Positions 1 to 9,812 of a DNA stretch of 64,000 nucleotides are shown here, one piece after another; positions within the stretch are counted from its first letter, which is position 1; each line of letters begins with the position of its first letter. This DNA is from Eublepharis macularius. Lineage: Eukaryota; Chordata; Lepidosauria; Squamata; Eublepharidae. The translations under genes and the position numbers were made by a program. The notes beneath the pieces were generated by a model. It made no database searches and was not told the origin of the DNA. It saw only the letters and a program-made list of their open reading frames with translations. Location of the stretch: the NCBI RefSeq assembly GCF_028583425.1, contig NC_072805.1, positions 18,424,001-18,488,000 of the forward strand. The letters are read 5' to 3'.

Positions 1-232
1 AATTATTTGTCACGATTGGAAAGCCATAGAGTGTTCTTAGAGAAATACCATCTCCTCAAAAGCATCTTTCATGTTAATATGCAATTCCCCCGGTCACCAC
101 TTTTATGCTATGCATCCTGTTTGATCCCTTTAACTGAATGCCTGGATCATAAAAAGCAAAGTAAGTAAAGGGAAACATTATCAGGGCGATCATTCCGTTT
201 TTTACCATTGTTCAAATGATTTTTCATTTCAG

Positions 233-409
233 AGATTATCTGTGAAAGAGCAGTCAAGATTGAAGAAACTTCATCTGAGGATGATGAGAATTCAGAAACT
301 GTTGCAGTGGAATCATCAAGTGCAGCAGAATCTGATGCGCAAGCCTATGCACCTCTTGGAGTGACAACTGAAGACCCAGCAAAGATCAATACAGCAGCAG
401 TTCCTCAAG
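233..409 (+). CDS. Unrecognised gene, internal coding exon (first visible)
   Basis: Internal exon of a plus-strand gene that enters from the left edge. It follows a TTTCATTTCAG acceptor and ends at CAAG|GTAAGT. It is 177 bases (59 codons) and starts and ends in phase 1. The product is acidic and Ser/Glu-rich, with an IEETSSEDDE stretch followed by an Ala/Ser-rich part, and looks disordered. I do not recognise the family. Support comes from the matched phase, the good splice sites and the five further phase-1 exons downstream. An acceptor two bases later is possible but would break the phase. The function is unknown; acidic Ser-rich regions are common in nuclear proteins, but that is only an inference. 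Confidence 0.62.
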
Positions 410-676
410 GTAAGTTTAACCTTTTATGTGATTGTCAGCTTACTAGAGTTTACCCATGGCAAACTAATTCAAAAACCATCGACAGGATTCTTAGGAAGTC
501 ATGAACTCCAAACAAAGCCACCATTTTTAATTTGTTTTTTGATCCGTCATCAGATCAGAAAATGGTGCAATTTTAAAAATTTGCTTTCTTGTCCAAGTAC
601 TTTGAGAAGTGAGTGGTGTATTCCATGTACCAATAACAAGATCATTAATTGGAATTCTGCTGTATTAAATCACTAG

Positions 677-841
677 CTTCAGAGAGAGAAAGAACAGATG
701 ACAGTGGATCTCATTGCCTAGAAACTGAAGAAACCGTAATCGTTATATCTTCCGGCAGTAGTCACGAAGAAGCAACTGATGACATGACTGCTCCTGAAAC
801 CATAATGCCCGGAGATGTATCTCCACAACCGAGTACCTCAG
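677..841 (+). CDS. Unrecognised gene, second visible exon
   Basis: A 165-base exon (55 codons), phase 1 at both ends, between ACTAG|CTTCAG and ACCTCAG|GTAATT. It encodes an acidic, Ser/Thr-rich segment with an EETVIVISSGSS stretch and ends PQPSTSG. The hydrophobic VIVIS core flanked by acidic and Ser residues resembles a SUMO-interacting motif in form (inference, not tested). An alternative acceptor six bases downstream, CTTCAG|AGAG, would keep the frame and drop two codons. The exon begins with the same CTTC as the exon at 1497, giving Ala-Ser across both junctions, which hints that the exons are related by duplication. Confidence 0.6.
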
Positions 842-915
842 GTAATTTTTTGTGTGGTTCACACGTGCCATCAAGAGCTGCTCTGAAAATTGTGGGATTG
901 CATGAGATTCTGCAG

Positions 916-1038
916 GAATGAATGGCCATTATTTTGCCAATCAAAGCACTATTGCCTGGGCAAAATACCATCAAGGTAACCAGATCCACTCTCAGCTAAA
1001 ACAAAACATATTTGTTCTCCATGATGACTCCTTTGAAG
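916..1038 (+). CDS. Unrecognised gene, third visible exon
   Basis: A 123-base exon (41 codons), phase 1 at both ends, between TTCTGCAG|GAATG and TTTGAAG|GTGAGT, a strong donor. It is open throughout and contains HYFANQSTIAWAKYHQ, then a Gln-rich part and VLHDDSFE. Unlike its acidic neighbours this segment is Gln/His/aromatic-rich and could be part of a folded unit. An internal GTAACC at 976 would give a shorter phase-1 exon of 20 codons, but the downstream donor is stronger. I found it by following splice phase. It lies in the intron between two exons that are themselves phase-compatible, so it could be alternatively used or skipped. Confidence 0.5.
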
Positions 1039-1496
1039 GTGAGTGGAGTACAACTAACACCTTGTCAACGTTTCTTGAGTGGTACGTGAAGTGAACACGA
1101 TCTCTTGATATAGCTCTCATCACTAGAAAACAATTTCAGCCTTTATTTTTCAAGGGTGTTTAGCAGTGTTCCCATTATCTTGTTTCCTTTGTTTTTTCCT
1201 GTGCCTAAGGCTGTTATCTTCTGCGCGGTTTCTCCGGCAGAAAAAATTGTCTCTGTATCAGCAGTCCAAAGTCTTCATAACCCAAAGTGGTGACTTATCT
1301 TCCATCCTTCATCATCGTGAATGTAAACAATGCCCAACATGTGGTGATGAGGAGATCAGTTCATTCCTTGAACAAAACACACTGCGGCTCTAAAGATGTC
1401 AAGCATAGGCTCAAACTACAGCCTTGCCAACACTTGCACAACCTTCAGATGTGGGATTCCTCTGGAAATTTCTAACAAAACCTTTTCTCTTTCTAG

Positions 1497-1673
1497 CTTC
1501 TTTAGCAACACACAGTGGTGCCGCAGTGAGAAAGTATGCCATGAGCGCTGAGCACAAACTTCACATAATTGAGGAAACAACTTCTTCTGATGCTGAGGAT
1601 GAGGACAGAAACGCCGTTGAGGAAGGCAGAACCGAGGATGCAGAGGGAACTCCAGTTCTCTCATTTTCCACAG
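1497..1673 (+). CDS. Unrecognised gene, fourth visible exon (probable GC donor)
   Basis: A 177-base exon (59 codons), the same length as the exon at 233, phase 1 at both ends. The acceptor is CTTTCTAG|CTTC after a pyrimidine tract. The 3' end reads CCACAG|GCACGT, which fits a GC-AG intron: the rest of the donor matches consensus and phase 1 is kept. No GT donor with suitable phase is seen nearby before the stop. The product is acidic, with IIEETTSSDAEDED recalling IEETSSEDDE of the exon at 233, which suggests internal exon duplication. Family unknown. Confidence 0.6.
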
Positions 1674-1783
1674 GCACGTTTTAGCTATGCCACATTTGAG
1701 TGGAGTTACATTTTTCGCTGATTTATTTTGCTGGGTGACACTTCAATATCTGCCTAAAATATTGACTGACTTTAATTTTGCAG

Positions 1784-1897
1784 GTGATACTTCAGCGGGA
1801 GGTTTGCGTGACATGATGCCAAATAAAGACCAATCCGCTGATATTGGCGAGATCTATCGTAGTATGCAGGGAATACAATCTCTATGTCTATCAAGAA
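1784..1897 (+). CDS. Unrecognised gene, fifth visible exon
   Basis: A 114-base exon (38 codons), phase 1 at both ends, between TTAATTTTGCAG|GTGATAC and CAAGAA|GTAAGT. The product begins GDTSAGG, contains a GEIYRSMQGIQ stretch and ends in SLCLSR. Joined to the last exon it reads without a break into the leucine-zipper segment. The intron to the previous exon is only about 110 bases. The next intron is about 1.17 kb and contains a semi-open frame and fragments of a common repeat that I judged not to be coding. Confidence 0.58.
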
Positions 1898-3070
1898 GTA
1901 AGTATGACTATTCCAAGGAAAACTTGAGGCAGAGTTTGGTGTGGTGTTTCTGATCACGCGGCTCAGATCAGGCGCGACAGTACCAATCCCACATCACGTA
2001 TGGAAGTCAGTAGGGAAACATTCACCGAGTCATTGATATGTGGATTCATAGATCCAGATAAGTCATCAGTTCTAGTCTGTGGTCACATAATCAAATAGTG
2101 TCCGTTCAAAACTATTGACATAACCGATGTAATTGAAGCACATTTCATGAATCACTAGACTATTTGGCAGATGCAAGTAGGCACAAAGGATACATTTTTC
2201 ATAGGTTTTGAACGCGTGGTGGGTGCAGGGTGGATTCAAACAACTCCTTCCAATATGTGGATGCAAACATCTCCCCCTGGTATGCAGATCAGTCCATCCC
2301 TGTAATGGGTCATAGGAGTGGCCACGTTAGTCTGCGGTTGCAGAATAAAAGAGACTCCTCCGGCACCTCCGAGAACAACCACTTCCAATGTTGCGGATTC
2401 CTTTGATAACCAGGGCTCTCCCCACCAGATAAAGTTTGACAAAGAGAACTGTGAACACCAAAAGCCAAAATATCGGCTTTCGTGGAACACACATCTCTCC
2501 GTCAGATGCGTCCAGTGGTGAGAGCTATGTTTCTCCACAGATTTTGCTGCATTAGTTTCAGTTGGTCTGGGAGGTGAGGCCATACTCTTTTGCAATTTGC
2601 AAACATGTAGTTATAGCTTGGCTTCCATGTACCTTATCATGGGCAAAATGATCTCAATATCATAAGAATATGGTTGCATTGGCATATCAGATGGAAATGT
2701 AAGCATCTACCCCACAGTGTCCACTCCTTTTATGCACCTAACCATTATCTTTTGACCCACTATGCAACGTACAAAGAGCGCAACTCATAACGACAACTTA
2801 CGCTTAAATTAAATGGGTCAGTATCAAGGGTACAACTGGACTCTGTTTGATTTTGTTTTCTGGAGCCATCTCAGCACCACCAACCGTACCTGGTGATTGT
2901 TTTGTGGATATTTTCAAACCTTGAAAAATGCCAGGAATGGCCTTCAAGTTTTCCACAAGGATTAAAAAAAATTGTTTGTCACTGGTGTGGTTTTGATAAC
3001 CGCAAAGTTCTCGCAATGTCGAAACCCATCTCTTCATGAAGAAATAAATTTTTTTGCTGTTTCTCAACAG

Positions 3071-3222
3071 TGGGAAGATACCATGAAAGAATATGCCGAT
3101 TGGAGAGAAACAATAGAAGCCTTCACAAAGAACTGAGTTCTCTAAAGAAAAAGGTTTCTGCACTTGAGCGAGGTCATCGTAGCTCAGGATCAGAGCAATC
3201 AGGAGATGACAAGAAGAATTAG
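3071..3222 (+). CDS. Unrecognised gene, last exon with leucine zipper and stop
   Basis: Terminal coding exon after a TTTCTCAACAG acceptor, entered in phase 1. It ends with TAG at 3220-3222. The product has four leucines at exact seven-residue spacing (RL, SL, SL, AL within about 22 residues) with Val and Leu at intermediate core positions, so a short parallel coiled coil is likely. The tail is hydrophilic and ends GDDKKN. The stretch before the zipper carries several Arg but is not a clear bZIP basic region. A 3' UTR of about 330 bases and a poly(A) signal follow. The gene is probably a nuclear or scaffold protein, but that is an inference from composition only. Confidence 0.65.
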
Positions 3223-3549
3223 CCAGTGTTATGTCAGCTTGAAGAATGTTTAAGCAATATTTTAGTTTGTTTCAGAAAGAAAAAAAATGTATGTTTAAAA
3301 ATAACGTAATGGAAGGAAAGATTACAATTGACAACTCTCACATGTCAATTATTTCCAGTGCTTTATGAATCATGTTGAAGTTGTTTGCAATGTGGATAAT
3401 AATTTCTCATGAACAGCAAAAGCAAGATCTTATTTTCATTTTTTTCTAATCACTGTGTGGTTCTAATGTCATGCAAAATTGGAATTTTGAATCAGTGACA
3501 AGATTTTTGTTCCTTGGTGTTGGGAAGTCTGTGTTATTTGTTTCTGATA

Positions 3550-3555
3550 AATAAA
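3550..3555 (+). terminator. Poly(A) signal of the upstream gene
   Basis: AATAAA lies 328 bases after the stop codon. A GT-rich stretch (TTGTGTGTGTT) follows about 30 bases later, as expected for a cleavage and polyadenylation site near 3570-3580. Confidence 0.65.
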
Positions 3556-3579
3556 TCTGTTTTCAATGTTAAAAAATAA

Positions 3580-4117
3580 GACATTGTGTGTGTTAAACGT
3601 TGTTATGGACTGAGAATTTTTCAGAGGTGTCCCCGCAGTTCACGAGCAATCTATTTATTATGCTTGACACTTAACATCTATCATGGCTCGGTTTCAATAG
3701 TTGACAAGGCCGTATGTGTCTGTGATGGGTAAACATGAGAACACCTCAAGATGTTAGTTAATTGCAGCAGTTAGGCAACCACCCCACCGGTCCCTATCTT
3801 GGGGAAAAATTGAAAAAGATGCCACACAGAGTCATTCATAACATAGGTTTATGTTGTTTCCTGAACTATCAGTCCAGTGGAGCAAGCAAACATGGAACAG
3901 TTGTAAAGGTGAAAATCTATTGACATACTGTTACTGCATGACAGAAATCCAGGGAGAAGCCGCAGCTTGCAGCAGACTCTAGAACCATAAGTTGACAGAC
4001 CCACACGTCACCTCCCCTGGCATCCTCATCTTGAATTTATCCACACGGTCAAAAGAAGCCTGTTCCCCTGATCACACTAGATGCAATAGCATCTTTCATG
4101 TTGTGGATCAAGTCACA
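3580..4117. other. Intergenic stretch, nothing recognised
   Basis: Unique-looking AT-moderate sequence after the poly(A) site. I see no exon, RNA gene or clear repeat in it. Confidence 0.4.
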
Positions 4118-4366
4118 TAGCAGAAACAAAAAGAGGACCCACAAGTGACAAAAGGCACAGATGGAACCAATGGTCATATGACATGCTGCTTCGATGCAGG
4201 AAGTGGGAAAGCAAGTCTTGAAGCATCTCTGCCTCAATGCTGTCAAGTGGACTTTTAAGCTGTCTGTCGTGTGGCAGAACGCACAGTCTGCTGCATTTCA
4301 CATTGTAACATGAGGATCAACAACCTTGGTCCCATCTGTGCCGTTTGTCAGCTGACGTTCCATGTC
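4118..4366. mobile_element. Decayed copy of the 234-bp palindromic MITE
   Basis: The left part has CCCACAAGTGACAAAAGGCA and the right part CTGTGCCGTTTGTCAG, the inverted arms of the element at 8095-8328 and 52657-52890. The loop has AGTGGACTTTTAAGCTGTC, which also matches those copies. The ends are eroded, so the boundaries are approximate. Confidence 0.6.
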
Positions 4367-4859
4367 CACTGGTAGTAAGAACTGACAGATGACTTGGTCA
4401 TTAGCCACCCCCCCTCCCCCTTTCTGGGCAGAGTGGGCAGGAGAAGGTTGTTGAAAGTATAACTTCTAGGTGGGAGGGAACAAATATGAGACGTTCCACC
4501 ACACGCGGTATAAATGCGTTATTGCTGGGACATTCTCCCCAAAAGCATCCAACAGGAGTTGAATGAATGGCCTGTTTGATGAACCCAGCTCACCAGGAGC
4601 ATTACGGGGATGATCCGCAGACACACTTTTCAAGGTCCTCTGAATAAGTAACCAGGATCATATTTAAACCTTGGTCGCTGTACTGTGATGTCTGTGTTCA
4701 GCATGCACTCACACACTTTTATTGGGCGCCTGCAACTCACGTATGAATCCCACCCGTGACCCAAATTAAACGAGCAACCATGCACGGGGGACTCCTCTCA
4801 GCTAGATTCCACCTCTGTATTAAAGGTGGGGTTAATGAGCTCTCTTTGGCAAGAGGGGC

Positions 4860-5230
4860 ACTAAGCTAAAGAACGGCGCGCCTAAGAAGACAGCGGCTAT
4901 GGCTGGGAAAACAGAATAAAGCGTAGGAAGAGAAAACTCAAACCCTTCTCTCTAGCTTGCCTGCTGACGCCGCAGGCGCGGTATTTAAAAAAACAAAAAA
5001 CAAAAACCCCGGCGAAACGTTTCCACGCATGCGTGCTTTTTTGGATAGTTTTGTTTTTTAATTGAGAGCCCGGAAATTCCGCGGCTAAGACGGGGTATCT
5101 CTGGTAATGTGAAAAAAATCTCGGGAGGCTGATTCGGGGATTAGTACAAGTGTGAAAGGACAGGGGGGAAATCCGCAGCCGCCTCCATCGGCGTGACTTC
5201 TACTTGACAGCGCGGTAAACACCGAGTGTG
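4860..5230. promoter_or_regulatory. Small CpG-containing patch, possible orphan promoter
   Basis: CpG is more frequent here than in the flanks (GGCGCGCC, GACGCCGCAGGCGCGG, CCGCGG). A perfect 12-base palindrome, CACGCATGCGTG, lies at 5024-5035 and resembles an NRF1-type site. No exon can be tied to it on either strand. It could be a promoter of a non-coding transcript, a decayed CpG island or chance. Confidence 0.25.
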
Positions 5231-5452
5231 AAATATCTCTCAGCCTCAATTGCTGTCTCCACTGGAGCAGAGACTGTTGCCATGTCCAGCTCTCATCTCC
5301 GGGGTCAGCCCTTAAGATCCACTGAACTGCCAGATTTCATCCCCCTTTAATAGTTGAACAAAAATGAGAATGTCAGCAAGTGCAGCTTCTTCCAGCAGAG
5401 GGGCAAAAAACATCTGCTGAAATTCTACCTTTGAGCAGCAGGATTTGAGTCC

Positions 5453-5620
5453 AGCAGCCCCTTAGAGACCATCAAGATTTTCAGGGTGTAAGCTTTCAGG
5501 AATCAAAGCTCTCTTCTTCAGTTCCAAGAAGGGAGCTGGTTTCTGAAGAAGAGAGTTTACAGCTTGGAAATCTTACTGATCTATAAGATCCTGCTGTTCT
5601 ACTGCAGACCACCTGAAACG
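5453..5620. repeat. Decayed hairpin of the AAGCTT-tail repeat
   Basis: Two opposing, degenerate copies of the tail seen more clearly at 16327-16493 and 25325-25510 (GAGTCCAGCAGC, then AGCTCTCTTCTTCAG, then GAAGAAGAGAGTTTACAGCTT). The ends are unclear. Confidence 0.4.
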
Positions 5621-5749
5621 ACTCTTGAGAAAGACTCCCGTACTGGGTAATGTTGGCTTAATTATTGAGAAGACCTTTTAGACGGAAATGTGGCTCATCT
5701 GACGTGCTTTTTAAACAGATTTGTATGGACTATATAGTGTCATCTCAAG

Positions 5750-6293
5750 CAGGGCCGGTGCCAGAGTTTCTGGCACCTGAGGCCAGGGGCAGCTTCAGGG
5801 CTGCTGCCGCCCCCATGTGCGTGCGCACACCCGGACTGCGTGATGACATCACTGCATGTGACATCATCACGCAGCATGCCGCTGCAAGCCGGCCCTATTG
5901 GTGCAGCAGGCAGCTGGGATGGTGCGCGGATGGCCTCCCAGCCCTCCCGCTCAGTTACCCCGTGCGCCCCAGCGACCTGCTGTGTCTGGACTGCAGCTGT
6001 GTGCAGGCGGTGGCCGCAGCACAGGGCAACTGAGCGGGAGGGCTGGGAGGCTGCCCGCTTAGACTGCCCTGAGCTGCTGCCGCCAGCACATGCTCCCGGC
6101 CAGGCACAGCAGCTGCGGGCCAGGCGCGGCAAGCGTCGGGGGTGGCGCGCAGGCGGCTTCTCAGCCCTCCTGCTCAGCTGCCAGCGCTGTTGCCACCAGC
6201 TCCACAGCGCGTGCCCCTGCCCCCAGTGCCACCCCCGGCGCCTCAGCACTCAAGGCAGCTACCGGACCCACCTCAATGGACACGCCGGCCCTG
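5750..6293. mobile_element. hAT-type non-autonomous element
   Basis: The termini are CAGGGCCGGTGCC and its imperfect inverse CACGCCGGCCCTG. The flanking 8-bp duplications, ATCTCAAG (5742-5749) and ATCCCAAG (6294-6301), match at seven of eight bases. An 8-bp duplication with CAGGG ends is typical of hAT elements. The inside is very GC-rich, with internal inverted segments (GCCTCCCAGCCCTCCCGCTC and its complement). Long open frames in it are composition effects; no transposase is seen. Confidence 0.85.
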
Positions 6294-6301
6294 ATCCCAA
6301 G

Positions 6302-6995
6302 CAGAATTACACCTTTCTGAATCCATTGAAGCCAATGGGCTTAGGAGAGTGAAATTCTGTTTAGAATTGCTCTGTGAAACATTTGTGTCCTATAAAGCCA
6401 CCTCTTCCAGGAGACAAAGGACCTCTCGGAGGACAATGATGGACTCATCACTGTGATCGTCAGCATCACCACAGGATGCCTTCCATGGCAACAGTTGCCA
6501 GGGCAACCTATAGGCAAAGCGTCATTTCCTGAATCCTCCGCTTATAGAGGAGCTGCTTAAAAGGCCAAAAAGCATTTCTGCATTATGGATTTGCTTCGTG
6601 AGAAACAGAGAAAGGAGCAGCACCGGATCAGCAGCGACTGAAGGATGCTCATTCTCTCCCACTGTCCCTTGTGGATGCTCCTGGCAGATTGCCTCGGTAG
6701 TTTGCAAAATGCTTACAGAGCATGTTTGTATTCTACATTCCGCAGCTCTGCTTTCCAAGCAGAGAAAGGAGGATCAGGTGCAGAACCCAGTACCCAGAAG
6801 CGCTCCCAGCCTTTCTCGGGCCCGCACGTAACCTTGAGCAATTGTGGGCAGTTCCTAGTGATATCCCAGAAACCAAGATGGGGTGGAGGTGGACCTCCAG
6901 ACGCTGGTCTTCAGTACTCCTGATAGGAGGAGTTGTAGCTCATGGCCGAACTCACACTTTACATGAAGACAACTGTCACGGGAGGCAAAAAACCA
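6302..6995. other. Intergenic stretch, nothing recognised
   Basis: No coding, RNA or clear repeat signal. Short open frames here lack homology I can recognise or plausible splice context. Confidence 0.35.
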
Positions 6996-7093
6996 TAGAG
7001 GTCAAGCCTGATGTTGCCTCCTAACTTTGTAAACCACTCTGAGTGGATGTTCAGTTGTCCTGAAGGGCGGTATATAAATTGAATGTTATTATA
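6996..7093 (+). repeat. SINE tail fragment
   Basis: Contains the CACTCTGAGTGGATGTTCAG and GGGCGGTATATAAATTGAATG tail that ends many SINEs in this window (compare 39605-39685). Confidence 0.65.
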
Positions 7094-7147
7094 TACTAGC
7101 AACAACGCCTGTTGTGGGGAAAAAATACAACAGGCTCTAGAAAAGTG

Positions 7148-7295
7148 ATTTGGCGGGCCCCCTTCTGGTGACAAGTGGGCGCTTCTCAGCAGCCTGGAGG
7201 CCAGAGTGGGAGGGTTCTGACCATCAATTCGGCGTGCCCCCTCCCGGCGGCAAGCAGGCACTTTGCAGCAGCCTCAAGGCCAGACTGCGCCTGTG
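7148..7295. repeat. Degenerate direct repeat, about 78-bp unit, two copies
   Basis: Two successive units share the pattern GGCG-GCCCCCT-C, GGCAAGCAGGCGCTT and CAGCAGCCT-AAGGCCAGA. They differ at many positions. Confidence 0.45.
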
Positions 7296-7496
7296 CCAGG
7301 ATAAAAAGCGAGTCATCGCCAATACGATTTGCCTTATATATGTAACAGATAGTTCTTCCTCCTCTGTTTTGCCCTCCACAATGACCCTGCAAGGTTGTTA
7401 CAATCGAAGAAAGTAAATGGCCCAAGGTCACCCTATGAGCCTCATGACTAACTGGAGATTTGAACTAGGTTCTAGTCTGACATTGTTACTTCCTTC

Positions 7497-7698
7497 ATTT
7501 ATACCCCACTTTTCTCAACAGTGGGGACTTAAAGCCGCTTATGTTGTTCCCCTCTCCTCCATTTTATGCTCATATCAGCCCTGTGAGCTAGGCTGAGACT
7601 AGCCCAAGGTCACCCAGCAAGGTTCCATGGCAGAGCGGGAAGTCAAACCTGAGTCTCCCAAATCCCACTGCAACCTCTACACCACACTGGCTCTCTGA
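7497..7698 (-). repeat. tRNA-derived SINE, minus strand
   Basis: Reverse copy. It shows the CCCACTTTTCTCAACAGTGGGG tail region, then CCCAAGGTCACCCAGCAAGG and the head with a box-B-like complement, ending ACACCACACTGGCT. A fragment of a second copy lies just before it (7395-7450). Confidence 0.7.
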
Positions 7699-8094
7699 GC
7701 ATGTGTGAAGTATGTGCCTGCTCCCGAGTCCAGACGGTGGCAGTAGAGGAATCTGGGATGATGCAGGCAAATTGGGCATCGATCCCCCAACACCAGCTAG
7801 TGGAGTGCAACAGCTGCCTCTTTAAGCTGTGATTGGTGGGCAACAGATGGTCCATGCAACTGTCCTCTGACTGGCCACAAACCATCCTGGTTGCCATGGA
7901 GGGGGAGAAAAGAGAGTGAACAGATGGCTGGGGGGGGGAGAGCGGGCAGGCCAGGATCTGTCATTCCATCAGTGTAGTGTTCAGTGCTCTCGCCCCATTC
8001 CAGGAGTTCCCTCCAGGAGAGGGAAAGGGCAGCAGGAATCATTCTGCTTGGAGGGCAGCTGACCTGAGGTCCCTGGGATAGGATTGATTTCATT

Positions 8095-8328
8095 GAGCAG
8101 AACCACAAGTGACAAAAGGCACAGATTGGACACTTGTCTGCTTCCCTCAAGTTTTGATGGGAAATGTAGGCATCCTGGTCTTGCAGCTTGGCTCTCTGAC
8201 TGCTGTCCAATGGACTTTTCAACTGTCACTTGTCCAACATTCCGCCAAGCTGCCTACATTTCCCGCCAAAACTTGAGGGAAGCTGACAAGGGTCCAACCT
8301 GTGCCTTTTGTCACTTGTGGTTCTGCTC
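8095..8328. mobile_element. Palindromic MITE, 234 bp (copy 1)
   Basis: The ends are GAGCAGAACCACAAGTGACA and its inverse. The arms are about 75 bp and nearly perfect, around a loop of about 80 bp. It has the same length and the same loop as 52657-52890, but with the loop inverted. Flanking 3-bp sequences are ATT and TTT, so the duplication is not conserved here. No coding capacity. Confidence 0.8.
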
Positions 8329-8492
8329 TTTGTTTCATCTAGCCTGAACCAGGGGCTACACCTTTCCTCTCTGGCATCTGGTTTCCTGTGTGAAAGATAC
8401 ATTGTTGGGAGCAGCAGATTTATTGTATGAGCCCCTTCCTGCAATCTGGGAGCATCCAATGAAGTCGGTGGGCAGTTTCTGAAGCTGAAACT

Positions 8493-8709
8493 CCAACTGC
8501 CAACCTGGACATGGAGGCTGGAATTCTCCCGGAATTGCAACTGCTTTCTGGTCTACAGAGGTCAGTTCCCCTAGAGAAAATGGCAGCTTTGGAGAGTGGA
8601 CTCTACGGCATCACATCACGGCTGAGCTTCCACCCTTCCCAAACTCCACCCTCCCCAGACTCTTCCCTCAAATCTCCAGGAAATTCCCAACCCTGAGTTG
8701 GCAACCCTA
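8493..8709 (+). mobile_element. GGTTGCCA-type MITE
   Basis: Member of the family whose intact copy is at 13752-13946. It has GGAATTGCAACTG, CCCCTAGAGAAAATGGCAGC, AAATCTCCAGGAAATTCCCA and the right end GTTGGCAACCCTA. The left end is eroded. Confidence 0.7.
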
Positions 8710-8825
8710 AAATTGAGCCAAGGCTAGGAGGAGTGTTGTTATTGAAGTTGATGGAACGAAATGAAGATGTTGGCGGGGGGGGGGGATTCATGCTAGACAA
8801 AAGGAAATAGTTCCATATCTACAGG

Positions 8826-9115
8826 TAGGGTTGCCAGGCCCCTATACCCTCCCAGCGGGGGCAGGGAGGGGCTGGCAATTACATCATGCCTTGTGGATGC
8901 TTGCATGATGACGTCACTTCCTGAAGTGACGTCATCACGCCGGCCACATGCATGCTCCTGCACTTTGCACGGGGCTAATTCTGGCCCATTTGCAGCCAAA
9001 ATTGGCCCCAGTGATGCGCGGGAACATGCCCACGGCCAGCATGACCTCGCTTCAGAAAGTGACATCACACTTCACCAGGAGCATGCCCGGGGCTGGAGGA
9101 CGGTTGCTGATGCTG
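8826..9115. repeat. Another TAGGGTTGCCAGG repeat with a CRE palindrome
   Basis: It starts TAGGGTTGCCAGGCCCC. The inside contains a perfect 14-bp-arm palindrome (8907-8936) with two TGACGTCA sites. The right end is not clear to me. It is probably a DNA-transposon relic. Confidence 0.45.
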
Positions 9116-9176
9116 TTTGAAATATATGTACTTGTGACTGTTATCAGTAGCTGATCAAGCTGAATAATAACTGCCT

Positions 9177-9340
9177 GGTTGTTGTGGGTTTTCTGGGCTG
9201 TATTGCCGTGGTCTTGGCATTGTAGTTCCTGACGTTTCGCCAGCAGCTGTGGCTGGCATCTTCAGAGGCGTAGCATCATTGTAGTCAGGAACTACAATGC
9301 CAAGACCACGGCAATACAGCCCGGAAAACCCACAACAACC
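9177..9340. repeat. Hairpin repeat, 57-bp arms
   Basis: The left arm, beginning GGTTGTTGTGGGTTTTC (9177-9232), and the right arm, ending AACCCACAACAACC (9284-9340), are near-perfect inverses around a loop of about 51 bp. This GTGGGTTTTCYGGGCTGTAT sequence is a common squamate repeat end (from memory). Here two copies face each other. Confidence 0.75.
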
Positions 9341-9714
9341 ATCGTTCTCCGGCCGTGAAAGCCTTCGACAATACATCAATAACTGCCTGGATGAAGAAAA
9401 TGATTTGAAATGGGTCAATTTGCTGGCTTCCCGTTTGCAGTTATTACCAAGAATTATTATTACCGTCAAATATTATCTTTATCTGAATATGTATATTGAA
9501 TTTTCCTATTGCAATTTTTTGCACTGTCATTAATGGTTTTTTCTGTATGTAGGTAGTACTGTGACTTCTGGCTATTTATTAAATAACATTAATTGTTTTT
9601 TATGATAGGCACTGGCGCTTCGTATAGATATAGGATTACTGTATATGTTTCCTCTCTCCTCCTTCCCCCCTTCCCCCCCTCTCCTCCTCTATATTTGGCC
9701 AGTTTCCTTCTGCC

Positions 9715-9812
9715 CTCCATGCATCTGACGAAGAGAACGTGATTCTCGAAAGCTTATGCTACAATAAAATTGGTTAGTCTTAAAGGTGCTACTGGACTCT
9801 TTTTGATTTTGT
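9715..9812 (+). repeat. AAGCTT-tail repeat copy
   Basis: Contains GCATCTGACGAAGAGAACGT, then CTCGAAAGCTTATGCTACAA, then TTAGTCTTAAAGGTGCTACT. It is the same sequence as in the hairpins at 16327 and 25325. Confidence 0.75.

Noticed and set aside
1241-1292. Possible exon after TCTCCGGCAG with a GTGACT donor
   Set aside because: The phase would be 1 to 2 and does not join the next exon.
2229-2279. Possible 51-base phase-1 mini-exon (CAG|GGTGG to CCCTG|GTATGC)
   Set aside because: The phase fits, but splice sites are weak, it is short and there is no supporting similarity. Left unannotated pending RNA data.
1967-3136. A plus-strand frame in the last intron of the unknown gene with relatively few stops and protein-like stretches
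   Set aside because: It has several stops. Parts near 2465-2515 and 2820-2850 match the common AAGCTT-tail repeat. Phases do not join cleanly to the flanking exons.
233-3222. CFDP1 as the upstream gene, expected from mammalian order
   Set aside because: The last exon encodes a leucine zipper ending GDDKKN, not the conserved BCNT C-terminal domain that ends CFDP1.
5665-6352. Frames of 122-170 residues on both strands
   Set aside because: They fall within the GC-rich non-autonomous hAT element at 5750-6293.
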